Positions 1-6,130 of a stretch of 10,483 bases of DNA are shown here, piece after piece. The stretch is from the NCBI GenBank assembly GCA_035384605.1, contig DAOOIV010000148.1, forward strand, positions 1 through 10,483, read 5' to 3'. The first letter of the stretch is position 1. The number at the start of each line of letters is the position of its first letter. Position numbers and translations under genes: made by a program. Origin of the DNA: Phycisphaerae bacterium (GTDB lineage Bacteria; Planctomycetota; Phycisphaerae; UBA1845; PWPN01). The notes beneath the pieces were generated by a model. That model did not search any database. It saw nothing but the letters and a program-made list of their open reading frames with translations, and was not told the origin of the DNA.

Positions 1-21
1 CGTCCGGTTCGGAGGGAGGGG

Positions 22-158
22 GGACGGTCAATCCGTCCTTCCTACCCCTATCTTGCGGGTCCGCTGGTCCCAGATTCCTATCTGGGACCACTCTTCCGAC
101 GATTTCGCTGGTCCCAGATTCCCATCTGGGACCCTTCTGTTGACGATTCCCATCGTCA
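22..158. repeat. Cluster of four short hairpins, REP-like
   Basis: Four inverted repeats with 4-5 base loops lie in 137 bases. GGACGG (22-27) pairs with CCGTCC (33-38). TGGTCCCAGAT (65-75) pairs with ATCTGGGACCA (80-90) around TCCT. GGTCCCAGAT (110-119) pairs with ATCTGGGACC (124-133) around TCCC. TGACGAT (141-147) pairs with ATCGTCA (152-158) around TCCC. The two middle units are almost identical and 44 bases apart, and the last three share the core GATTCCYATC. Perfect stems, conserved loops and an intergenic place fit REP/BIME-type dispersed elements; they could also form a transcript-end structure. No T-run follows, so simple intrinsic terminators are unlikely. The inverted repeats are seen directly; the REP label is inference. 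Confidence 0.7.
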
Positions 159-480
159 TTCTCACCGAACCCGTCGTCTCAAATTTCAGATCAACCGTGC
201 CGCGAGGAGGCGTCCCCGTGTACACGCCGGTTTGCGCGGGTGCTGCGGCCGACATCTTTTGCCGCCACGGTGTCAGTTGCGTTATCCGACTGTCTGTGCT
301 TTAATGGCGTCGCCGGATCTTGTGGCGGCATCTGCCGCGTGCAGCGGCGTTGTCAGCCCAGACTCCAGTCGGCAGTCTCGGCCGGTCGCGGATGCCACCG
401 GAGAAGATCGAGTGACTGAGAAGCTGCCCGTCCGATGTGGGCATGGCTGCTGAAAGACAAGAGTCCTTTGGGCCGGGAAA
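159..480. other. Stretch without a recognised gene
   Basis: Short open frames exist on both strands but none has a convincing Shine-Dalgarno sequence, a recognisable domain or a coherent product. No clear sigma70 promoter was found in front of the small gene at 493. The stretch is probably intergenic or decayed. Confidence 0.5.
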
Positions 481-492
481 CGGAGTGCTTAG

Positions 493-681
493 ATGAAGCT
501 TCATCGCATCTACAGATTCGTGTTGCTGGCGGCAACGGGAGGTGTGGTCTTTCAGGCCACATCGAGCTGCTCGACCGAATTCAGCAGTACACTCTCAACG
601 GCGCTGCAGCAGGTGATCATTTCCGCCTTCGAGGCAGTGGTCAGGGCTTACCTGAATCAGCTTCTGTACGGGACCATCTGA
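493..681 (+). CDS. Small putative lipoprotein or exported protein, 62 aa
   Basis: The ATG is preceded by GGAG (482-485) with 7 bases of spacing, which supports this start. The product opens with a short basic n-region (MKLHRIYR), a hydrophobic stretch at about residues 9-22 and a Cys at residue 26 after TSS. This looks like a signal peptide with a loose lipobox; T-S-S-C lacks the usual Leu at -3. The mature part (about 27-62) is a mildly hydrophobic helix-like segment rich in Ser, Thr, Ala and Leu, without known catalytic motifs. My impression is that short Cys-containing proteins of this layout recur in planctomycetes, but I cannot name a family. It converges with the prepilin gene to its right and stands alone on its strand. 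Function unknown; likely envelope-located if real. Confidence 0.55.
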   Translation: MKLHRIYRFVLLAATGGVVFQATSSCSTEFSSTLSTALQQVIISAFEAVVRAYLNQLLYGTI

Positions 682-832
682 CGTCCCCCGAAAGAACCGT
701 TCCATTCCGGGACACGCGCAGACGGCCGGAGATCCGGCAGGCGGCTTGGCGACGGATCGAGAGCCCTGTTCCCGCCAACGCCGCGAGCTTTGACGGTTCA
801 TCGGCCGCGGACGGACTCAGCCACGAAGATGG
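682..832. other. Convergent intergenic region with a GC-rich hairpin
   Basis: This gap separates two genes that end towards each other. GCCGGA (725-730) and TCCGGC (733-738) form a compact palindrome that could be a weak bidirectional transcript end, but no U-run follows on either strand. The 15-base word covering 722-736 recurs in inverted orientation at 1799-1813. Confidence 0.35.
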
Positions 833-1666
833 CTATTGCCTCCTTGAGAGGAAGCTGTGCACCCAACAGCGGTTGAGGAAGCTGCGAAGGTCCCATCTCA
901 CGTCGGGGCTGCTGGGGAAATGCGCCTTGACGAATCCGTGCGGATCGCTCACCCACTTGGCATGGTAGTCCGTGAAGGCCACGTTGTGCCCTGTCGTGTG
1001 GGGAATGACCTGCGGATTGTCATACAGGAGGGCTTGTTGCTTGCCGAAGTAGACTCGCTCATCTCCGGGGGGTTCCACCGTGGCTCGGTAGTCCTCCTGC
1101 CACTGCTTGTAGTCGCCCCAGGAGTCGCCGTAGATCGAGAGGCCGGGTACGTAAGTGAAACTCAGCGTCCCGTCGTCCGAGGGGGCATGCGCCGGGCGAA
1201 CCGACATGGCATACATGTATCCTCCCCACGTAAGGTACGGAACCGGGCCGGGGTTCTTGAACGTCACCCATCCATACGAGGGATCATCGTAGTTGCGTTC
1301 CAGGTTGCTGGGACAATAGAAGAACACGCCTTCCTTCCCGCAGTATTTCCCATAGAGGAGCCCGGCGTTGACGGGCAAACTGCGTGTCCCCGGCCTCGGC
1401 CTGCCCCAGACCTGTTCGTCGGATTCCCGAAGGCTGTAACCAGTACCGCCGTGCAGCGGCAGCTTGTGCTTATGGTCGGCCGCATAGGCGGCAAAGCCCA
1501 AGCACTGTTGGTGAAGATTGGAGAGACAGACGGTTCGGCGGGCCCGCGCTCTTGCATTGGACAACGACGGCAGCAGGATCGCGATCAACATTGCCAGGAT
1601 CGCGACGACGACGAGAACCTCGATCAACGTGAAGCCGTGACGATTACGGTAGCCGGCACGAATCAT
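833..1666 (-). CDS. Prepilin-type N-terminal cleavage/methylation domain protein (type II pseudopilin-like), 277 aa
   Basis: Residues 9-31 carry the class III signal of type IV pilins and type II secretion pseudopilins: a basic leader, R-H-G|F-T-L-I-E-V-L, then a hydrophobic helix. Prepilin peptidase would cut after Gly11, leaving Phe as residue 1 and Glu at +5. The rest is a planctomycete-style pseudopilin body with a C-terminal H-X9-D element (His223 to Asp233), followed by Tyr where the usual H-X9-DG form has Gly. A longer open frame reaches 1792, but the ATG at 1666 is preferred: GGAGGTGA (complement of 1672-1679) lies 5 bases upstream and the added 42 residues resemble no leader. It is probably an inner-membrane or envelope-anchored filament-like subunit. 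Planctomycetes carry many such genes alone, so this need not be part of a secretion operon. It lies 153 bases downstream of the BamE-like gene on the same strand. Confidence 0.9.
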   Translation of the reverse strand: MIRAGYRNRHGFTLIEVLVVVAILAMLIAILLPSLSNARARARRTVCLSNLHQQCLGFAAYAADHKHKLPLHGGTGYSLRESDEQVWGRPRPGTRSLPVNAGLLYGKYCGKEGVFFYCPSNLERNYDDPSYGWVTFKNPGPVPYLTWGGYMYAMSVRPAHAPSDDGTLSFTYVPGLSIYGDSWGDYKQWQEDYRATVEPPGDERVYFGKQQALLYDNPQVIPHTTGHNVAFTDYHAKWVSDPHGFVKAHFPSSPDVRWDLRSFLNRCWVHSFLSRRQ

Positions 1667-1671
1667 GTTCG

Positions 1672-1679
1672 TCACCTCC
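1672..1679 (-). promoter_or_regulatory. Strong ribosome binding site fixing the prepilin start
   Basis: On the minus strand GGAGGTGA lies 5 bases before the ATG at 1666. It decides between this start and the upstream in-frame start at 1792. Confidence 0.8.
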
Positions 1680-1819
1680 GCCGATTGCGGGCCCGATGGG
1701 CAGATCCTGCCGCCCCCGCACGCCACCTGAGGCGGACCGCCTTTTTGCGGGCCGCAACCCACGCGCTCCGCGATCCAGAAACATGCGCGCAAGCCGCACG
1801 GATCTCCGGCCGTAAGCTT

Positions 1820-2125
1820 TTACGGTACGTTCCAATGCGTGACGCGCCCGGTCCGAGGGTCAAAACGCACCATGCCCGCCCGCGTGCCCTCGGTATACTC
1901 CCAGAACGTGCCCTCCATCGGGTTCGTACGTTTGGACTTCGGCTCGCCAAGGACGGTCCGGACTTGGTCCTCGGTCATCCCCTCCCTCAGCGCGCTCCAA
2001 CCCGCAAGCCCGTTCGCGGGGCCACTCTGCTTGTGCCTGCACGAAAAGACGGATGTTGACAAGACAATGCAGAATGCCGCGATCAAGGCGAGGCACGCAG
2101 CCCCGATGGCGATTCTCTTGATCAT
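1820..2125 (-). CDS. BamE/SmpA-OmlA-like small lipoprotein, 101 aa
   Basis: The N-terminus (MIKR, then hydrophobic residues 5-25) is a signal peptide or membrane anchor with a Cys at residue 29 after V-F-S, an imperfect lipobox. Residues 43-99 fit the small BamE-type fold: W-S-A-L-R-E-G-M-T-E-D-Q-V-R-T-V-L-G-E-P (helical G-M-[ST]-x2-[QE]-V-x2-L-L-G-x-P signature), then F-W-E-Y, then V-R-F-D and G-R-V-T-H-W, the usual beta strands. In proteobacteria BamE belongs to the outer-membrane protein assembly complex, but this fold is also common in unrelated envelope lipoproteins, so no Bam role is claimed. A GAGGG lies about 10 bases upstream of the ATG. A good promoter (2171-2200) and an inverted repeat lie immediately upstream. 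A 6-bp hairpin (CCGTAA/TTACGG, 1810-1825) spans the stop codon. Confidence 0.8.
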   Translation of the reverse strand: MIKRIAIGAACLALIAAFCIVLSTSVFSCRHKQSGPANGLAGWSALREGMTEDQVRTVLGEPKSKRTNPMEGTFWEYTEGTRAGMVRFDPRTGRVTHWNVP

Positions 2126-2167
2126 GTTGCCAGTACCCTCTCATCAGAATTGTCGGCTCCTGGCAAC
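2126..2167 (-). promoter_or_regulatory. Perfect 8-bp inverted repeat in the leader of the BamE-like gene
   Basis: GTTGCCAG (2126-2133) and CTGGCAAC (2160-2167) are exact reverse complements separated by 26 bases. One arm touches the ATG at 2125 and the other lies at the predicted transcription start. In the mRNA the loop would contain the GAGGG ribosome binding site. It may be an operator or a translation-control hairpin; regulation is inference. Confidence 0.45.
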
Positions 2168-2170
2168 TTG

Positions 2171-2200
2171 ATGCTAACAAACCAGGCGGGCCTCTGTCAA
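2171..2200 (-). promoter_or_regulatory. Sigma70-type promoter for the BamE-like gene
   Basis: On the minus strand a consensus TTGACA (complement of 2195-2200) is followed after 18 bases by TAGCAT (complement of 2171-2176, 4 of 6 to TATAAT). The predicted start near 2164 gives a leader of about 40 bases. Confidence 0.55.
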
Positions 2201-2224
2201 CAAGAATCGCGTGCGTGCGCCAAC

Positions 2225-2254
2225 TTGAGGCCGAATCCCAGGGCACTGTAGAAT
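2225..2254 (+). promoter_or_regulatory. Sigma70-type promoter for tRNA-Leu
   Basis: TTGAGG (2225-2230) and TAGAAT (2249-2254, 5 of 6 to consensus) are 18 bases apart, placing the start within a few bases of the tRNA 5' end at 2263. It is divergent from the promoter of the BamE-like gene. Confidence 0.5.
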
Positions 2255-2262
2255 GGCCGCAC

Positions 2263-2345
2263 GGGCCGGTGGCGGAATGGCAGACGCTGGGGACTTAAAA
2301 TCCCCTGTCCGAGAGGACGTGCGGGTTCGATTCCCGCCCGGCCCA
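2263..2345 (+). tRNA. tRNA-Leu (anticodon UAA)
   Basis: A complete class II cloverleaf can be drawn. The acceptor stem GGGCCGG (2263-2269) pairs with CCGGCCC (2338-2344), and A2345 is the discriminator. The D stem is GCG/CGC (2272-2274, 2285-2287). The anticodon stem GGGGA/TCCCC (2289-2293, 2301-2305) encloses CTTAAAA with anticodon TAA at 2296-2298. A long variable arm contains TCC-GAGA-GGA. The T arm GCGGG/CCCGC (2321-2325, 2333-2337) encloses TTCGATT. The long variable arm and anticodon identify leucine, reading UUA and, by wobble, UUG codons. The 3' CCA is not encoded. It stands alone rather than in a tRNA cluster. Confidence 0.96.
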
Positions 2346-2449
2346 GTCTTTCCGGGGCAATCTTCGGGACAGATCTGAGCTTTGAGGGACCGCGTCAAGC
2401 TGCCTCGCGATTGCCGATTCAGCGGTGGCGAGTCCCCTCTTGCCACCTG

Positions 2450-2602
2450 GCAGATGTCCATGATCTGATTCGTTGCCTTCCTGGGAATGGTTTGTGTCTT
2501 GCCGTTGCGGTGCTTACCGGCAGTTGAGGTGACCACTTTGCCGGCCTTGTCGCGCCATTTGACCGCGCCGGCCGGGGCGGTTACTTTGCCGGTCCAGTCA
2601 CA
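2450..2602 (-). pseudogene. Possible remnant of a tyrosine recombinase N-terminus
   Basis: An open minus-strand frame runs from just after a TAA (complement of 2603-2605) and encodes G-K-V-T-A-P-A-G-A-V-K-W-R-D-K-A-G-K-V-V followed by T-S-T-A-G-K and a basic stretch. From memory, planctomycete integrases often begin with this kind of alternating W-R-D-x2-G-K/T-A-P beta-sheet arm domain. The frame continues antisense through the tRNA gene, so nothing downstream can be catalytic, and no Arg-His-Arg-Tyr core is visible. The piece is short, so the match is tentative; its position next to a tRNA is typical for integrative elements. It overlaps no other gene. Confidence 0.35.
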
Positions 2603-2631
2603 TTAGCGGTATTGCATGCCGGGAGGTTGAT

Positions 2632-4266
2632 ATGGAGTATTCGATCAGTCCCGATGGCGAACGGTTTCCGCTCCCGAGTGAGGCGGACTACGCCGCGGAG
2701 TTTGAACGGTTGCAGAAGATCGTGGCCGAGCAGCGCCGGCAGGGCCGCGAGATCGTCGTCGTCGTGGGCGTGGGCTTCGTCGGGGCCGTCATGGCTGCGG
2801 TCGTTGCCGATACCGTCGACAAGGCGACCGGCAAGCCGAGCAAGTTCGTCATCGGCATGCAGCGGCCGAGCCCGCGGAGTTTCTGGAAGATCGGCTACCT
2901 CAACCGCGGCATCCCTCCCGTGAAGGCCGAGGACCCGGAGGTGGATGCCATTATTCCTCGCTGCGTCAAGGAAAAAGGCACACTGGTCGCCACGTACACA
3001 AACGAGGCGCTCAAGCTGGCCGACGTTGTGGTCGTGGACGTGCAGTGCGACTACATCAAGAAGGACCTGGGCAATCTGGTCACCGGTCACACGGACATGG
3101 CCGCTCTGGAGAAGAGCTTCGAGGTCATTGGGCGATACATCCCCCCGAGTTGCCTCGTCCTGATCGAGACGACGGTCGCCCCGGGCACCACCGAATACGT
3201 CGCGTTTCCCATCCTCAAGCGGGCATTTGAGGAACGCAAGGTTGAGTCCGAGCCCTTGCTTGCCCACAGCTTTGAGCGGGTCATGCCCGGCCGCAACTAC
3301 GTTGCCAGCATTCGCGACTTCTGGCGGGTGTGCAGCGGCGTCAACGAGGAAAGCCGCCGCCGTGTCACGAAGTTTCTGTCCGAGGTGCTCAACGTCGAGA
3401 AGTTTCCTCTCACCGTCCTTGACAGACCCATCGAAAGCGAGACCACCAAGATCGTCGAGAACAGTTTCCGGGCCACGATGCTGGCCTTCCTCGACGAATG
3501 GAGCCTTTTCGCTGAACGCAACGGCGTCGATCTGATCAAGGTCGTCAACGCCATCAAGGTCCGGCCGACGCACAACAACATCATCTTTCCGGGGCCCGGC
3601 ATCGGTGGCTATTGCCTTCCCAAGGACGGCGGCCTGGGCATGTGGGCTTACCGGCACCTGATGGGCTTCGAGGATGACATCTTCAAAATCACGCCGACCG
3701 CCATCAACGTGAACGATACCCGGGCGCTGCACGTTGCCGAGCTCACCCGCGACGCCCTCCGCAACATGGGCAAGATCGTGGCGGCGGCCCGCATCACCCT
3801 GCTCGGGGCGGCGTATCGCGAGGACGTCGGCGATACGCGTTACAGCGGCAGCGAGTTGGTGGTCCGGAAGCTCACTGAGATGGGGGCCGAGATGCGCGTC
3901 CACGACCCTTACGTACAGCACTGGTGGGAGCTGGAGGCACAGGACACGTACCCATCGCCCGGCCACAGTTGGGCTCGCTTCTTCCGCAACCAGGAACGCC
4001 TCAAGGACATTCGAGTCCAGAAGGATCTTGCCGAGGCCCTCAAGGGGGCCGACGCCGTGATCCTCGCCGTTCGTCACAAGCCGTACCTGGAACTCTCGCC
4101 GGATGATGTGGTCCGAATGGCCGGCCGGCCGACCTGCGTCATCGATTGCTTCGGTATTCTCGATGACAACCGGATCCGCCGCTATTTCGAATTAGGTTGC
4201 GAGGTGAAAGGTCTGGGTCGAGGTCATGTCAAGCGGATCAAGGACGAAGTGGCCGCTCGACGATGA
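2632..4266 (+). CDS. Nucleotide-sugar dehydrogenase (UDP-glucose/UDP-HexNAc 6-dehydrogenase family), 544 aa
   Basis: This family oxidises the C6 hydroxyl of an NDP-sugar to a carboxylate in two NAD(P)-dependent steps, supplying uronic acids for surface polysaccharide. The start follows GGGAGG (2621-2626) with 5 bases of spacing. Residues 41-60 are the first Rossmann strand and turn with G-V-G-F-V-G (46-51). T-T-V-A-P-G-T-T (180-187) and S-F-E-R-V-M-P-G (213-220, catalytic Glu215) follow. E-T-T-K-I-V-E-N (270-277, Lys273 and Asn277) opens the central helical domain, and G-G-Y-C-L-P-K-D (325-332) holds the catalytic Cys328. The C-terminal domain starts near residue 386 with L-L-G-A-A-Y-R-E-D-V-G-D-T-R. 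The protein exceeds the usual 420-450 residues because of a 40-residue N-terminal extension and an insert at about 430-465. The second Rossmann strand ends I-G-M-Q-R, without the usual acidic residue. Substrate cannot be fixed; UDP-N-acetylhexosamine-type enzymes are plausible. No polysaccharide genes adjoin it. Confidence 0.9.
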   Translation: MEYSISPDGERFPLPSEADYAAEFERLQKIVAEQRRQGREIVVVVGVGFVGAVMAAVVADTVDKATGKPSKFVIGMQRPSPRSFWKIGYLNRGIPPVKAEDPEVDAIIPRCVKEKGTLVATYTNEALKLADVVVVDVQCDYIKKDLGNLVTGHTDMAALEKSFEVIGRYIPPSCLVLIETTVAPGTTEYVAFPILKRAFEERKVESEPLLAHSFERVMPGRNYVASIRDFWRVCSGVNEESRRRVTKFLSEVLNVEKFPLTVLDRPIESETTKIVENSFRATMLAFLDEWSLFAERNGVDLIKVVNAIKVRPTHNNIIFPGPGIGGYCLPKDGGLGMWAYRHLMGFEDDIFKITPTAINVNDTRALHVAELTRDALRNMGKIVAAARITLLGAAYREDVGDTRYSGSELVVRKLTEMGAEMRVHDPYVQHWWELEAQDTYPSPGHSWARFFRNQERLKDIRVQKDLAEALKGADAVILAVRHKPYLELSPDDVVRMAGRPTCVIDCFGILDDNRIRRYFELGCEVKGLGRGHVKRIKDEVAARR

Positions 4267-4786
4267 AGTGACCAACACGGGCGTCCAATGAAGCGTGTTC
4301 CTTCGGCAAGCCTGTGGCAACCGCGGGAGATGGGGCGGCGCACGGCGAGTTCCAGCAGGGTTGGGGAGTGAGGTGTTGGCCGCTGAGCGCGTTCGGGTAG
4401 TTCCTGGGTATCCGGTGTTCGGGCTGGGCGGCGAGCTCTACGGCGCGGTGCCGCAGTTCGGTCAGGCAGTCGAAGGGGTCGATTTCGTCGCTTTGGCAGG
4501 TGTGTATGAGGCTCATGAACAGGTCGCCGACGTGGGCCCCGTGCAGGGTTCTGTAGAACAGGGCGTTTTTTCGATGCAGGATCGCCCGCTTCAGAGTCCG
4601 TTCGACAACGTCGTTATCCAGCAGGGCTCCGGGCTGACGCGCGAAGACGGTCAGCTTCTGCCAGTGCTTGGGCAGGTAGGTGATGGCCTGGCGGGGGGCC
4701 GAGTTGGGTTCCACCGGCCGGTCCTCGAACTGCCGCGTGCATCAGGTTCGGAGCTGCTCCATGACCGGGCCCGAACGCTTCCACGC
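4238..4786 (-). pseudogene. IS66-family transposase, decayed C-terminal fragment
   Basis: The frame reads S-G-P-V-M-E-Q-L-R-T, a TGA (complement of 4742-4744), then T-R-Q-F-E-D-R-P-V-E-P-N-S-A. This matches the helical run before the last catalytic block of IS66 transposases; the TGA sits where Trp is common. It continues with Y-L-P-K-H-W-Q-K-L-T and L-D-N-D-V-V-E-R-T-L-K, whose Glu is the last residue of the DDE triad. A-I-L-H-R-K-N-A-L-F-Y, G-D-L-F-M-S-L-I, D-P-F-D-C-L-T-E-L and I-P-R-N-Y follow, the usual C-terminus, near 4385. A second in-frame stop (TAA, complement of 4787-4789) bounds it upstream, and no zinc-finger or first-Asp region is seen. Recognisable sequence covers about 4385-4786; the open tail runs on to 4238 and overlaps the dehydrogenase 3' end by 29 bases. 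It is inactive. No terminal inverted repeats or accessory ORFs were found. Confidence 0.8.
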
Positions 4787-4789
4787 TTA

Positions 4790-5556
4790 CAAGAGCACCA
4801 TGGTGGTACACACGGCAGTGGCACACTGGCCGGCCACTCACCCGCGATACGAGGGCAAGAGCCTCTCACCGGCCGGCTTGTTCCAGGTCGCTCAGCGACC
4901 CTGGCGGGCTGCCACGGTACGCTGCGGTCTCCGCCCCGAACGACAAGCCCCGATCCGAGCCAACGCCGCCGGTGTTCACGCCGACGCTGCCCGCCGGCGA
5001 CGTCCACGATCGCTCAAGCAGCCTTCCAGTGCCTGGGCTGAGTCCTGCTTGCTGAATTGCCCGTGCCAATCTTCATGCGGGACCGCCGCCGCAAGCTTTT
5101 CGGCATCGAAAAGCGGGCACTTTGAGGGTTGCATCGTAAGCGACTCTGTCTGCTTGCCTTTTGTGGCAGAGGCTGATGTTTTCCAGGACGCAGGTCGGTC
5201 GTGGGTTTGCTGCCGGCTGCACCGCGAACCGTGAGCGTCGAGGCCCGAAGGCGTTCTCGGCCGGAGACTTACGTTTGCTGATAGCGCCGCCTGCTCGCTG
5301 AACGGCGACGGACTTACAGGAGGGTGTATACGAGCGGAAAGGCGTGGAAAGGGATGATACCGCCGGCCAAGCGTGCCGGCGGTGGGGTCGGCATGAGGCT
5401 TTTTCACGCCCGGTGGCAGGGCACCCGCAGCGGAGAAGGAAAGAGATGCTGACGGTCTCTTGTTGCCTGGGACGTGAGGCGACACTAGGATTCCTGCGAA
5501 CAGGAACGGGCGAGTGTGAGGGTTTGTCTGCCGGGGTCCGCGGCGTGGAGAATGCG
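4790..5556. other. Gene-free stretch with three hairpins
   Basis: No open frame here has a coherent product or a plausible start. Three inverted repeats are visible. CCAGGTCGC/GCGACC(C)TGG with loop TCA lies at 4883-4904, stem 9 with one bulge. GCTTTTCG/CGAAAAGC with loop GCAT lies at 5095-5114. ACCGCCGGC/GCCGGCGGT with a 7-base loop lies at 5359-5383. None is followed by a clear T-run. The left part may be further decayed IS66 sequence, but I could not follow the transposase beyond 4786. The nitroreductase promoter presumably lies in the right part, though I see no convincing -35/-10 pair. Confidence 0.4.
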
Positions 5557-6129
5557 ATGATTCGAGACCTTGTTCTTGCCAACAGAAGTTACCGTCGTTT
5601 TCAGCAGAGCCATTCCATCGACATGGCCACGTTACGGGAACTGATTGAACTGGCGACGTTGTGCCCGTCGTCCGGCAACTTGCAGCCGTTGCGATACGTC
5701 CTTTCGTGCGAGCCGGACAAGAACGCCAAGATCTTTCAACACTTGGCTTGGGCCGGATACCTGACCGACTGGACGGGTCCGACGCAGGGCGAACGCCCAT
5801 CGGCGTATATCATCATCCTTGGCGACTCACAGGCTTGTCACAGTATCAACTGCGATCACGGCATCGCTGCTCAGACCATACTGCTTGGGGCAGTCGAAAA
5901 AGGTCTCGGCGGTTGCATCATCGGCTCGATCCAGCGGGAAGAACTTCGAAGGGCGCTTGACATTCCGGAACGCTATCAGATCCTGCTGGTTATCGCACTC
6001 GGCAAGCCGGCCGAGAAAATCGTCCTTGAGCCGGTGACGTCGGAAAGCGACATCAAGTACTATCGCGACGACGGCGGCGTTCATCATGTTCCCAAACGAT
6101 CGGTGGATCAAGTGATCCTGGGACTATAG
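5557..6129 (+). CDS. Nitroreductase family protein (FMN-dependent), 190 aa
   Basis: These homodimeric flavoproteins use NAD(P)H to reduce nitro groups, quinones or other electrophiles; the natural substrate cannot be told from sequence. The N-terminus has the FMN-phosphate motif R-S-Y-R-R-F (10-15), followed by a helix and C-P-S-S-G-N-L-Q-P-L-R (36-46), the P-S-x2-N-x-Q-P motif that contacts the flavin. D-H-G-I-A-A-Q-T-I-L-L-G-A-V-E-K-G-L-G-G (100-119) is the dimer-interface helix, and V-I-A-L-G-K-P-A-E-K (145-154) the final strand and G-x-P turn. The C-terminal tail Y-Y-R-D-D-G-G-V-H-H-V-P-K-R (168-181) is characteristic of one short subgroup. An upstream in-frame ATG exists at 5344, but the 71 added residues look non-protein-like, and GGAG (5547-5550) lies 6 bases before the ATG at 5557. 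It is complete, compact and apparently monocistronic. Cytoplasmic. Confidence 0.9.
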   Translation: MIRDLVLANRSYRRFQQSHSIDMATLRELIELATLCPSSGNLQPLRYVLSCEPDKNAKIFQHLAWAGYLTDWTGPTQGERPSAYIIILGDSQACHSINCDHGIAAQTILLGAVEKGLGGCIIGSIQREELRRALDIPERYQILLVIALGKPAEKIVLEPVTSESDIKYYRDDGGVHHVPKRSVDQVILGL

Positions 6130-6130
6130 C

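Noticed and set aside
62..134. CRISPR-like pair of repeats
   Set aside because: Only two copies exist, the spacing is 17-20 bases, and the units are near-perfect palindromes with varying flanks. No cas genes are present.
1730..1746. Terminator-like hairpin AGGCG-GAC-CGCCT followed by T's on the plus strand
   Set aside because: No plus-strand transcript is expected to end here; it lies antisense in the gap between two minus-strand genes, and the stem is only 5 bp.
857..2059. A 400-codon plus-strand open frame
   Set aside because: It runs antisense through the prepilin and BamE-like genes, whose domain motifs and ribosome binding sites are clear, and its own product has no coherent motif.
2321..2345. 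Second attachment site matching the tRNA-Leu 3' end
   Set aside because: I searched by eye for another copy of the T-arm and acceptor sequence in the window and found none.
2581..4077. A 498-codon minus-strand open frame
   Set aside because: It is a GC-driven mirror of the nucleotide-sugar dehydrogenase, rich in Asp, His, Val and Leu, with no recognised domain.
4976..5800. A 274-codon minus-strand open frame
   Set aside because: It overlaps the start of the nitroreductase antisense, and the product lacks domains or a plausible start signal.
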